Origin: Streptomyces sp. ISL-10
GTDB taxonomy: Bacteria; Actinomycetota; Actinomycetes; Streptomycetales; Streptomycetaceae
Direction: 5' to 3'
DNA length: 64,000 nucleotides
NCBI RefSeq assembly: GCF_018614575.1
Contig: NZ_JAGGOJ010000003.1
Location: forward strand, 744,001 to 808,000
The translations under genes were made by a program, and so were the position numbers. Position 1 is the stretch's first letter. Each line of letters opens with the position of its first letter. The notes under the pieces are model-generated. The model did no database searches. It saw only the letters and a list, made by a program, of their open reading frames with translations, and was not told where the DNA came from. Below are positions 7,627 to 15,166 of the stretch, piece by piece.

Positions 7627-9021
7627 ATGACCGAGGCGTCCAAGGGCTTCGACCTGGCGACACTGCTGGCCCGGCGCGGGGCCGAGCGCTATGAACTGCA
7701 CGGCCTCCATCTCAACCACCAGCTCCCGCGCATGCTGCACACCATCGGCTTCGACAAGGTCTACGAGCGGGCCGAGGGCGCCTACTTCTGGGACGCCGAC
7801 GGCAACGACTACCTCGACATGCTGGCCGGCTTCGGCGTCATGGCCCTCGGGCGCCACCATCCGGTCGTACGCAAGGCCCTGCACGACGTGCTCGACGCCT
7901 CGCTCCCCGATCTCACCCGCTTCGACTGCGCCCCGCTGCCGGGGCTGCTGGCGGAGAAGCTGCTCCTGCACACGCCGCATCTGGACCGGGTGTTCTTCGG
8001 CAACAGCGGGACGGAGGCGGTGGAGGCGGCGCTGAAGTTCGCCCGGTGCGCCACCGGCCGGCCGAGGATGCTGTACTGCTCGCACGCCTTCCACGGGCTG
8101 ACCACGGGCTCCCTATCGGTCAACGGCGAGGCCGGATTCCGCGACGGCTTCGCCCCGCTGCTGCCGGACTCGGCGATCGAACTCGGCGATCTGGACGCAC
8201 TGGAGCGGGAGTTGCTGCGCGGCGACGTCGCCGCCCTCATCGTCGAACCCGTCCAGGGCAAGGGAGTGGTGCCGAGCCCGCCGGGATTCCTGCGGGCCGC
8301 GCAGGAGCTCCTGCACCGGCACAAGGCGCTGCTCATCGCCGACGAGGTGCAGACGGGTCTCGGGCGGACGGGGGATTTCTACGCTTTCCAGTACGAAGCG
8401 GGCGTGGAGCCCGACCTGATCTGCGTCGCCAAGGCCCTGTCCGGTGGGTACATCCCCGTCGGCGCGACGCTCGGCAAGGACTGGATCTTCAAGAAGGTCT
8501 TCTCGTCCATGGACCGAGTGCTGGTGCACTCCGCCAGTTTCGGCTCCAACGCCCAGGCCATGGCCGCCGGGCTCGCCGTCCTGTCGGTGCTGGAGGACGA
8601 ACAGGTCATCGCGAACGCCAGGGTGACCGGCGAGCTGCTGCGGGCGAGGCTCGCCGCGCTCGTGGACCGCTACGAACTGCTGAGGGACGTCCGCGGTCGC
8701 GGGCTGATGATCGGCATCGAGTTCGGCCGCCCCGAGTCGATCAGGCTGCGGAGCCGGTGGGCGATGCTGCAGGCCGCCCGGAAGGGACTGTTCGCCCAGA
8801 TGGTCGTCGTACCGCTGCTGCAGAGGCATCGGATCCTCACACAGGTCTCCGGCGACCACATGGAAGTGATCAAGTTGATCCCGCCGCTGATCATCGGCGA
8901 ACGCGAGGTGGACCGATTCGTAGAGGCGTTCACGGCCGTGATGGACGACGCACACAACGGCGGCGGGCTGATGTGGGACTTCGGCAAGACGCTGGTGAAA
9001 CAGGCCATGGCGAACCGCTGA
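7627..9021 (+). CDS. hpnO: Class III PLP aminotransferase, HpnO-like
   Basis: A 464-residue class III (ornithine/acetylornithine type) aminotransferase. Fold landmarks are NSGTEA at 126-131 for the cofactor phosphate, ADEVQTGLGRTG around 238-248, and the PLP lysine K269 in CVAKALSGGY. In hopanoid loci HpnO converts the ribosylhopane-derived aldehyde to aminobacteriohopanetriol. The start has AAGGAGG upstream, inside the end of the dxs relic. The stop is followed by the palindrome in front of the XRE-cupin gene. Placement at the end of the hopanoid genes supports the role; substrate is inferred. Confidence 0.9.
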   Translation: MTEASKGFDLATLLARRGAERYELHGLHLNHQLPRMLHTIGFDKVYERAEGAYFWDADGNDYLDMLAGFGVMALGRHHPVVRKALHDVLDASLPDLTRFDCAPLPGLLAEKLLLHTPHLDRVFFGNSGTEAVEAALKFARCATGRPRMLYCSHAFHGLTTGSLSVNGEAGFRDGFAPLLPDSAIELGDLDALERELLRGDVAALIVEPVQGKGVVPSPPGFLRAAQELLHRHKALLIADEVQTGLGRTGDFYAFQYEAGVEPDLICVAKALSGGYIPVGATLGKDWIFKKVFSSMDRVLVHSASFGSNAQAMAAGLAVLSVLEDEQVIANARVTGELLRARLAALVDRYELLRDVRGRGLMIGIEFGRPESIRLRSRWAMLQAARKGLFAQMVVVPLLQRHRILTQVSGDHMEVIKLIPPLIIGEREVDRFVEAFTAVMDDAHNGGGLMWDFGKTLVKQAMANR

Positions 9022-9027
9022 GCCGCT

Positions 9028-9062
9028 TTGCCACAGAGGCAAGAAACTTGCCTCTCGGGCAA
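9028..9062. promoter_or_regulatory. Nested palindrome, probable operator of the XRE-cupin gene
   Basis: A perfect 19-base inverted repeat, GAGGCAAGAAACTTGCCTC (9036-9054), is flanked at equal 3-base distance by TTGCC (9028-9032) and GGCAA (9058-9062). This gives four TTGCC half-sites in dyad symmetry, suited to binding two dimers. It lies between the hpnO stop and the regulator start at 9083. A weak -35/-10 pair (TTGCCT, CGCAAT, 17-base spacer) would overlap it. Autoregulation is inferred. A terminator for hpnO is less likely because no T-run follows. Confidence 0.6.
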
Positions 9063-9082
9063 TGGGCTGGCGCAATGGACGC

Positions 9083-9670
9083 ATGACCACTTCCGCCGCA
9101 CCGACGGGCGAGGGGCTGCACCACGTCGCGCCCCGGTTGCGCGATCTGCGCCGCCGCCGCGGACTGACCCTCGAGGCCGCCGCCCAGCGCGCCGGGCTCT
9201 CCCCGGCCCATCTCTCCCGGCTGGAGACCGGAAACCGACAGCCCTCGCTGCCGATGCTTCTCGCCCTCGCCCGGATCTACGGTACGACGGTCGCCGAGGT
9301 GCTGGGCGAGCTCCCGCCCGAGCGCGAGCCCGTCATCCGGGCCGGCCGCCGTGAGCCCGCGACCGCCGACGGCTGGACGTACCACCAGGTCGGCGCCCCG
9401 GGCCGGGCCATGCAGGCCCTGCGGGTGGTCGTCCCGTACGGCGCCCAGGGCGATCTGGTCCGGGTGCACCCCGGCGAGGAGTGGCTGTATGTCGTCGGTG
9501 GACGGCTGCGCCTCGCTCTCGGGGATGCGGTCCACGAGCTGGCCCCGGGGGACAGCGCGCACTTCGACTCGCTCACGCCGCACCGCATCGCGGCCGCCTC
9601 GCCCGAAGGCGCCGAACTGCTCTTCGTGCACACCCTGCTGCAGAGCCCCGATCTCCTTCCGCACGCCTGA
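9083..9670 (+). CDS. XRE-family regulator with C-terminal cupin domain
   Basis: A 195-residue protein with a helix-turn-helix of XRE type at about residues 17-75 (LRDLRRRRGLTLEAAAQRAG, then SPAHLSRLETG). A small cupin barrel follows at about 110-185 (HPGEEWLYVVGG, then PGDSAHFDSLTPHR). Such proteins bind DNA as dimers and sense a small ligand in the cupin. ATG 9083 is chosen over an in-frame ATG at 9062 because the latter overlaps the palindrome and adds non-family residues. No clear ribosome-binding site precedes 9083, so a leaderless message is possible. Its position after hpnO suggests control of itself, the next small gene, or the hopanoid operon. The ligand is unknown. Confidence 0.9.
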   Translation: MTTSAAPTGEGLHHVAPRLRDLRRRRGLTLEAAAQRAGLSPAHLSRLETGNRQPSLPMLLALARIYGTTVAEVLGELPPEREPVIRAGRREPATADGWTYHQVGAPGRAMQALRVVVPYGAQGDLVRVHPGEEWLYVVGGRLRLALGDAVHELAPGDSAHFDSLTPHRIAAASPEGAELLFVHTLLQSPDLLPHA

Positions 9671-9680
9671 CCCGAAGGTC

Positions 9681-9857
9681 GTGATCACGCACATGTGGGA
9701 CCCCCTGGACAAGCCCCTGCCGGACACGCCCGAGAACAGGCGGGAGGAGCGCTTCCCGCGCGGCCTCGTCATCCGGCTGTTCGCCTACCTCGTGGCGGGG
9801 CACCTCATCGCCGCGTTCCTCTACCTGCTGTTCCTGGTGGGCGGCCAGAACCAGTAG
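9681..9857 (+). CDS. Small single-helix membrane protein
   Basis: A 58-residue protein with a charged N-terminal half (PENRREERFPR) and one hydrophobic helix at the C-terminal end (LVIRLFAYLVAGHLIAAFLYLLFLVGG). I recall similar short proteins (DUF6126-like) next to XRE-cupin regulators in Streptomyces, but could not check. GTG 9681 has a weak GAAGG upstream. ATG 9693 is an alternative start, four codons later. It probably forms an operon with the regulator 10 bases upstream. Function unknown. Confidence 0.75.
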   Translation: MITHMWDPLDKPLPDTPENRREERFPRGLVIRLFAYLVAGHLIAAFLYLLFLVGGQNQ

Positions 9858-9877
9858 GCACCCGCCGGGGCGACGGC

Positions 9878-10690
9878 TCAGCTCCCGTCGACGAGCCGTT
9901 CGCGCAGCCGCTCACGGGTCTCGGCGGAGAGCCCCAGCCCCTTCGACAGGTACTTCTCGGTGCCGCCCCAGGTCTCCTCGATCGTCTCGAACGCGGCGGA
10001 CAGATAGGCGGCACGGGCGTCGAACAGCGGACTGAGCAGCTCCATGACCTCGGCGGACATGGCCTCGGGGGAGTCGTCACCGCGCTTGACCTTGTACCGG
10101 CGGTGCGGGTCGTTGGACTTCAGGTAGTCCGCCTCGATCGCGTCGCGCTCCACGCCCACGGCCAGCAGCGTCACCGCGATCGACAGGCCGGCGCGGTCCT
10201 TGCCCGCCGCACAGTGCATCAGCGCCGGGACGCTGTCCTCGGCCAGTGCGTGCAGGACGCGGCTGTGCTCGGCGGTCCGCTCCTTGATGATCATCCGGTA
10301 GGAGGCGATCATGCGCCCGGCGCCCTTGCCGTCGGCCAGGATCGACTTCAGCTGGTCGAGGTTGCCGTCCCGGACCATCTTCCAGAACTCCGCCCCGTCG
10401 GCCGGGTCGCTCAGCGGCAGGTTCACATTGCGCACGCCCGGAAGCTCGACGTCCGGGCCCTCCAGCCGCTGGTCCGCCGCGTTGCGGAAGTCGAAGATCG
10501 TGTGCAGCCCGAGCGAGGCGAGGAAGGCGGCGTCGCTCTCGGTCGCGTGCGCGAGGTGCCCGCTGCGGAAGAGCCGGCCGTGCCGCACCTGACCGCCGTC
10601 CACGGTCGGCAGTCCGCCCACGTCCCGGAAGTTTCGCACTCCGGCGAGCCGGGGTTCGGTCGACGGGGCCTGGGGCAGCTGCTGCGTCAC
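9878..10690 (-). CDS. Tyrosine-protein phosphatase, DSP-like family
   Basis: A 270-residue protein with the CX5R phosphatase loop HCAAGKDRAG (Cys160, Arg166) and the N-terminal signature of the bacterial Tyr phosphatase_3 family (GVRNFRDVGGLPTVDGGQVR, then LFRSGHLAHAT). Members dephosphorylate phosphotyrosine or phosphoinositides. No signal peptide is visible, so it is probably cytoplasmic. It stands alone on the - strand, converging with the small membrane protein gene 20 bases away. Substrate unknown. Confidence 0.92.
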   Translation of the reverse strand: MTQQLPQAPSTEPRLAGVRNFRDVGGLPTVDGGQVRHGRLFRSGHLAHATESDAAFLASLGLHTIFDFRNAADQRLEGPDVELPGVRNVNLPLSDPADGAEFWKMVRDGNLDQLKSILADGKGAGRMIASYRMIIKERTAEHSRVLHALAEDSVPALMHCAAGKDRAGLSIAVTLLAVGVERDAIEADYLKSNDPHRRYKVKRGDDSPEAMSAEVMELLSPLFDARAAYLSAAFETIEETWGGTEKYLSKGLGLSAETRERLRERLVDGS

Positions 10691-11431
10691 GTGGACTCCT
10701 TCAGGTGACTGCTGTCGGCGCCGGTCGCCGACGATGGCGCGATCCGACGATACGGCACATGTTCATCGGCCAATCATCTCGCGAGCGCCGGTGCGTGCGG
10801 CAGGCGTCTCTGCCCAGCCGCGCCCCGGCTGCGGGGGCGCGCGGGGTCATGTGGGTCGCCCGGGGTGCGGCGAGGCGCCGCCCCCACTGGAGTCCATTCC
10901 GGAGCTCATTACGGGTTCTCCGCGCCCCATTTGACCTCCGGGGTGACGAGCGTGCCGAGTGATCAGGCTGCGAAGGGTATGGCCGCCGGGACCGATTCCC
11001 TTTGCGAGAGAGGGAGCTGCCGCCTTTCGCCGCGTGTTCCTGAAGGCGGCGGGCCGGTGAATTCACGGGGACGGGCAGGACGGCGGGGGACTGTGTCAGG
11101 GCCGAGCGGCGGCACGGGACGAAGTCGGGCGTTGCGGACGGAGCTTGATGACCAACTGGATGGTTAGGCAACCTTTTGCCTCTTCTGTCCGAATTGAGTC
11201 TTTACAGCTAACGTGCCCCGTCTACAGGGGAGATGGGGCACGGTCCGTGAGCAGGATCATATCCGTGACGGAACGTGCCCGGTTTCCCCGTATCAATTCC
11301 CTTGCCGACGAGGGAATTGACCGTTTTCCCTCCACGGAGGGTGACGGGAAAAGCGCCCCGGAATCGCGCCCGGCGGAGATCGGGAGAATTCGCGGCTTGT
11401 TACCGCCCGGTGTGCTCGCCTACGGTCACGC
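10691..11431. other. Long non-coding region upstream of the riboswitch
   Basis: About 740 bases without a credible gene; open frames here lack codon bias and family resemblance. Two hairpins stand out. TCAATTCCCT and AGGGAATTGA (11293-11302 and 11311-11320) form perfect 10-base arms with an 8-base loop. A second, at about 11323-11353, combines CCCTCC/GGAGGG inside TTTTCCC/GGGAAAA. The promoter of the M23 peptidase transcript and of the divergent phosphatase gene should lie here, but I could not place them. Confidence 0.4.
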
Positions 11432-11614
11432 TCAATCCGGACGGATCGCCAAATCCTGCCGCCGACCGGAGCTCGAACCCACCCACGTGTGGCAGGAGCG
11501 GGGGACCCAGGTAGTACGCCGTATCGGAAATTTCGGACGGCTTGGGGTTAATTCGCGCAACCAGCGCGAACGGGCATCTCCAGCCCGAACCCGACAGCTC
11601 ACCTCGCAGGCGCC
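11432..11614 (+). ncRNA. c-di-AMP riboswitch (ydaO-yuaA type)
   Basis: The leader shows the conserved blocks of the ydaO class in order: GGATCGCCAAATCCTG near 11443, GGGGGACCCAGGTA near 11502, CTTGGGGTTAATTCGCGC near 11541, and the 3-prime block CCGAACCCGACAGCTCACC followed by TCGCAGGCG (11584-11612). It ends about 17 bases before the ATG of a LysM-M23 peptidase gene. In actinobacteria this class precedes cell-wall hydrolase genes such as rpfA and turns expression off when cyclic di-AMP is high. The match is by eye against remembered consensus, but several separate blocks agree. Confidence 0.88.
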
Positions 11615-11629
11615 GGAGAGGAATGCGTC

Positions 11630-12565
11630 ATGCCCGGAAAGGGTAAGCACCGCCGTCCCAAGGCCAACCCCCTCACTCGCGGCTTCGTCGCCGCCGGTAC
11701 GGGTGGTGCCGTCATAGCCCTGCCGCTGATCGGCGCCACCAGCGCCAACGCCGCGCCCGCCTCGGCCCCCGAAGCGGCTCCGCAGAAGGCCGCCGCCTCG
11801 GCACCGGCCTTCGCCGCCGCGGGCGCTCCGGCCGGCAAGAAGGCGCCGAAGACGTACACCGTCGTCGCCGGCGACTACCTGGCGAAGATCGCCGACGAGC
11901 AGGACGTCCGAGGCGGCTGGAAGCGTCTCTACAACGACAACCGTCGCGCCATCGGCGCCGACCCCGCGCTGATCCACCCGGGTCTCGAACTGACCATCGG
12001 CGCGAAGTCCACGGCGAAGAACGACCCGGAGCCGCGCGACGAGTCCAAGGCACGTTCCTCGCGCGACGCCTCGCGGACCGCCGCTCCGGCGCCGAAGGCC
12101 CCCACCAAGAAGGCCCCCGCCAAGAAGGCGTCGACCGAGAAGGCCGCCACCCCGGCCTCCTCCGGCTGGACCGCCCCGGTCGGGGGCGGCATCTCCACGC
12201 CGTACCGCGCCTCCGGTGCCATGTGGTCCAGTGGCTACCACACCGGCGTCGACTTCATCGCCGGAAGCGGCACCAGCGTGAAGTCCGTCGGCCCGGGTAC
12301 CGTCGTCTCGGCCGGCTGGAGCGGTTCGTACGGCAACGAGGTCGTCATCCAGCACGGTGACGGCACCTACTCGCAGTACGCCCACCTCTCCTCCCTGTCC
12401 GTCTCCAGCGGTCAGAGCGTCTCGGGCGGCGAGCAGATAGGTCTGTCCGGTTCCACCGGCAACTCCACCGGTCCCCACCTGCACTTCGAGATCCGTACCA
12501 GCCCCTCGTACGGCTCGGACATCGACCCGGTGGCCTACCTGCGCCAGCACGGCGTCTCTGTCTGA
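11630..12565 (+). CDS. Secreted LysM and M23 family peptidoglycan endopeptidase
   Basis: A 311-residue exported protein. A basic N-terminus and hydrophobic stretch (FVAAGTGGAVIALPLIGA) end in SANAAPA, a likely signal peptidase site near residue 41. A LysM domain covers about 75-124 (YTVVAGDYLAKIADEQ). A Lys/Ala/Pro linker follows, then an M23/lysostaphin-type zinc peptidase with HTGVD (H204, D208) and GPHLHFE (H283, H285). It should bind peptidoglycan and cut cross-bridges. GGAGAGG sits eight bases before the ATG. Expression is probably controlled by the c-di-AMP riboswitch directly upstream, linking turgor signalling to wall remodelling. Confidence 0.95.
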   Translation: MPGKGKHRRPKANPLTRGFVAAGTGGAVIALPLIGATSANAAPASAPEAAPQKAAASAPAFAAAGAPAGKKAPKTYTVVAGDYLAKIADEQDVRGGWKRLYNDNRRAIGADPALIHPGLELTIGAKSTAKNDPEPRDESKARSSRDASRTAAPAPKAPTKKAPAKKASTEKAATPASSGWTAPVGGGISTPYRASGAMWSSGYHTGVDFIAGSGTSVKSVGPGTVVSAGWSGSYGNEVVIQHGDGTYSQYAHLSSLSVSSGQSVSGGEQIGLSGSTGNSTGPHLHFEIRTSPSYGSDIDPVAYLRQHGVSV

Positions 12566-12723
12566 CCCGCAGTCAGGCGCGTGTCCCTCGTTCCGTCCGG
12601 CGGCGGAGCGGGGGATTCCGCGTATTCCGGCCCGGTCGAACGTCGACGGTGGCAAAGATCACTCCCCGTCAACCCCTCCTTACGGTCGCGTAGGTCACAT
12701 CCGTGAAGGAAAGATGTGCTCTC

Positions 12724-13515
12724 GTGGCAGACGATTCGAGAACAGAGAACAAGGGCGCATTCGGGTCGTACGCGGCGATCGGTGACAGCTTCACCGAAGG
12801 CGTGGGAGACCCTGGTCCCGACGGGACGTACGTCGGCTGGGCGGACCGGTTCGCGGTGCTGCTCGCCGACCTCATGCCGGAGAACACCTTCCGGTACGCC
12901 AACCTCGCCGTACGAGGCCGTCTCCTCGACCAGATCGTCGAGGAGCAGGTCCCGAGGGCCAAGGAACTCGCCCCGGACCTGGTGACGTTCTGCGCCGGAG
13001 GCAATGACATCATCCGGCCGGGCAGCGACCCCGACGATGTGGCCGAGCGGTTCGAGCGGGCCGTCGCCGACCTCACGAGGTCGGTCGGCACCGTCATGGT
13101 GACCACCGGCTTCGACACGCGGGACGTGCCTGTCCTGCGCCATCTGCGCGGAAAGATCGCCACGTACACCGCGCACGTACGGGCCATCGCCGACCGCCAC
13201 GACTGCCCCGTCCTCGACCTGTGGTCGCTCAAGTCCGTCCAGGACCGGCGCGCCTGGGACGCGGACCGTCTGCATCTGTCAGCCGAGGGCCACACCCGCG
13301 TCGCCCTGCGCGCCGCCCAGGTGCTCGGCCTCGATGTGCCCGCCGACCCCGACCAGGCCTGGCCGCCGCTGCCGCCGCGCGGCGCCCTCGAGGTGCGGCG
13401 CGACGACATCAACTGGGCGCGCGAGTACCTGGTGCCGTGGATCGGCCGGCGCCTGCGGGGCGAGAGCTCCGGCGACCACGTGGCGGCCAAGCGTCCGGAC
13501 CTGCTGCCGCTCTGA
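12724..13515 (+). CDS. SGNH/GDSL hydrolase
   Basis: A 263-residue esterase-fold protein with the SGNH blocks: GDSFTEG at about 20-26 (nucleophile Ser), N in the NLAVRG segment, GGND in FCAGGNDII, and the catalytic Asp/His pair in DRLHLSAEGH. No signal peptide is visible, so it is probably cytoplasmic. GTG 12724 is chosen because AAGGAAAG lies upstream. An in-frame GTG at 12703 would add seven residues of no family character. It acts on an ester substrate that cannot be named from sequence. It stands alone and converges with the tetR-like gene. Confidence 0.9.
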   Translation: MADDSRTENKGAFGSYAAIGDSFTEGVGDPGPDGTYVGWADRFAVLLADLMPENTFRYANLAVRGRLLDQIVEEQVPRAKELAPDLVTFCAGGNDIIRPGSDPDDVAERFERAVADLTRSVGTVMVTTGFDTRDVPVLRHLRGKIATYTAHVRAIADRHDCPVLDLWSLKSVQDRRAWDADRLHLSAEGHTRVALRAAQVLGLDVPADPDQAWPPLPPRGALEVRRDDINWAREYLVPWIGRRLRGESSGDHVAAKRPDLLPL

Positions 13516-13620
13516 AGGGCACGCCGAAGACCCGTCCCGAGACGGTACTGCGACCCAGCACGAGCAGGCCGAGTTCGCCGCACCGGTGGGACACACAAAG
13601 CCCGTGAAGTCCGCGGCGTG

Positions 13621-14250
13621 TCAGTGGGCCGTCGCCGTGAGCGCCGCGCGGTCCAAGCCCAGCTCGCGGGCCAGCGCCTCGTCCGTCCACTGCAGCATCG
13701 CCGCGCGGGTCAGCGAGCCCGCGTACGAGGTCATCTGCACGGCGAGCCCGTCGAGGAACGCCGTCAGACGCCAGGCCGCCGCCGCGGGGTCCTCGCACGG
13801 GAATTCCCCGGCCGCCGCGCCCTCCGCTATCACCTCGGTCAGCGCCGCCTTCCACTGCTGGTCGAGGGCGCGGGCGACCTCCCGCAGGGCCGGATCACGC
13901 AGCGACGCGGCCCAGGCGTCGATCCACAGCCGCCAGCCCTTGGCCTGCCCGGTCGGCGCGTACCACCGCACGGCGGCCCGCAGCCGGCGCAGCGCGGACG
14001 TGCGACGGCCCAGCAGTTTGCGCAGATGGGCCAGATCGGCATCGGCGGCGTGGGTGAACGCCGCAGCGACGAGCTGTTCCTTGGACGAGAAGTGGTAGAG
14101 CACCAGGGCGCTTGAGACGCCGAGTGAAGAGGCGACATCGGCGATCCGCACGGCCGCCACACCACGCTGTTCGATCTGCGCGACAGCCGCGTTCAGCAGT
14201 TCCTCACGCCGCTCCTGCACGCTCAACCGAATCCTGGCCACGGGCGTCAC
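13621..14250 (-). CDS. TetR/BetI-like transcriptional regulator
   Basis: A 209-residue regulator. The TetR helix-turn-helix is at the N terminus (RREELLNAAVAQIEQRG, then IADVASSLGVSSALVLYHF-SKEQL). A helical ligand domain follows, containing a BetI-like W-R-LWIDAWAASLRDP stretch. The ATG at 14250 or a GTG four codons later could start it. Its target is unknown. The gene lies just downstream of the AhpD-like gene on the same strand, 69 bases apart, so the two may form one transcript. The divergent promoter region near 15.1 kb is a candidate binding site. Confidence 0.9.
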   Translation of the reverse strand: MTPVARIRLSVQERREELLNAAVAQIEQRGVAAVRIADVASSLGVSSALVLYHFSSKEQLVAAAFTHAADADLAHLRKLLGRRTSALRRLRAAVRWYAPTGQAKGWRLWIDAWAASLRDPALREVARALDQQWKAALTEVIAEGAAAGEFPCEDPAAAAWRLTAFLDGLAVQMTSYAGSLTRAAMLQWTDEALARELGLDRAALTATAH

Positions 14251-14319
14251 CCTACACAGCCGATCTTGGGCGAGATCGCTGCTTTACCGCACGGAACTCG
14301 CCCTGTTCGGCTCCGCCTC

Positions 14320-14898
14320 TCAGGCCGTCGTGCGGGCGGTTGGCGGCAGTGCGGCCGGGACCTCGCACTGGTCCTTGAAACCCTGGCTGGTCAGCCCCAG
14401 CGCCGAGTTGATGCGCGAGCGCAGGTTCTCGACGGCCACCATCGCCGTCAGCTCCACGTACGCCTCCTCGCCCAGTGCCGTGCACAGCCGCTCGGCCAGC
14501 TCGTCGGTGACCTCCGGCGGATTGGCGGTCATGGCTTCGGCGTACTCCAGGACGTCCCGCTCCAGCGGGGAGTAGGCATCGCTCTCGCGCCACACCGGCA
14601 CATCGTGGAGTTTGCGTGCGTCCATCCCGCGCGTCCGGTTCTGCCAGTGGCCGAAGTCCAGGCACCAGCTGCAGCCGATCGACGCCGCGGCCGCCATGGT
14701 GGCGAGCGCCTTGAGGTCCTCGTCGAGCGCCTTCCACTTGGCGACCGACGTCTCCAGGCGCAGATCGGTGAAGAGCACCCGCCGGTGGTGTCCGAGCGCC
14801 CGGACCGGGTCGAGCGCCTTGCCGTACGTGCGCCTGGTGTACCACTCGATCGCACGCAGGAACAGGGAGCGGCGCGGTTCGAGGGAGATACGGGCCAT
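14320..14898 (-). CDS. Carboxymuconolactone decarboxylase/AhpD-like protein
   Basis: A 192-residue all-helical protein with the redox CxxC motif in GCSWCLDFGH, typical of the AhpD-like branch of the carboxymuconolactone decarboxylase fold. Such proteins act as peroxidase partners or thiol oxidoreductases. A perfect AGGAGG lies eight bases before ATG 14898. An upstream in-frame ATG at 15003 is rejected because it adds unrelated residues and lacks that site. It lies upstream of the tetR-like gene and is divergent from the metallohydrolase gene. Confidence 0.9.
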   Translation of the reverse strand: MARISLEPRRSLFLRAIEWYTRRTYGKALDPVRALGHHRRVLFTDLRLETSVAKWKALDEDLKALATMAAAASIGCSWCLDFGHWQNRTRGMDARKLHDVPVWRESDAYSPLERDVLEYAEAMTANPPEVTDELAERLCTALGEEAYVELTAMVAVENLRSRINSALGLTSQGFKDQCEVPAALPPTARTTA

Positions 14899-15117
14899 GT
14901 CGGGCCTCCTGGGGTCGTCGTACGCGTCGTGGTCCACGCCGTCGTACGGGCCTTCGCGGTGTCCTTCACGGATACGACGGAGCCGCACACCGAGATGTGA
15001 CATCGCGCTTCCGCACCGATTCCCATGGGAACCGGGACACGCGTCAGGAACACCTGCGCCGGGGCGCGCGTTGCCCGGTCATGACGGATCGGACGCACAG
15101 CAGGACACCCGGCGTGA

Positions 15118-15137
15118 TGTGCGCGCCCGCACATAAT
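15118..15137 (+). promoter_or_regulatory. Candidate -10 box with overlapping palindrome
   Basis: CATAAT (15132-15137) is a good -10 hexamer for the metallohydrolase gene that starts 30 bases downstream behind AGGAGG. The palindrome TGTGCG-CGCC-CGCACA (15118-15133) overlaps it and could be a repressor operator. No convincing -35 is visible. Confidence 0.35.
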
Positions 15138-15166
15138 GGACAGAGCCTCGAACATCAGGAGGTGTC

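Noticed and set aside
11156-11180. Iron-box-like sequence (GGTTAGGCAACC) upstream of the riboswitch
   Set aside because: Compared with the DmdR1/IdeR consensus it lacks one central base and the outer positions do not match; no iron-related gene is adjacent.
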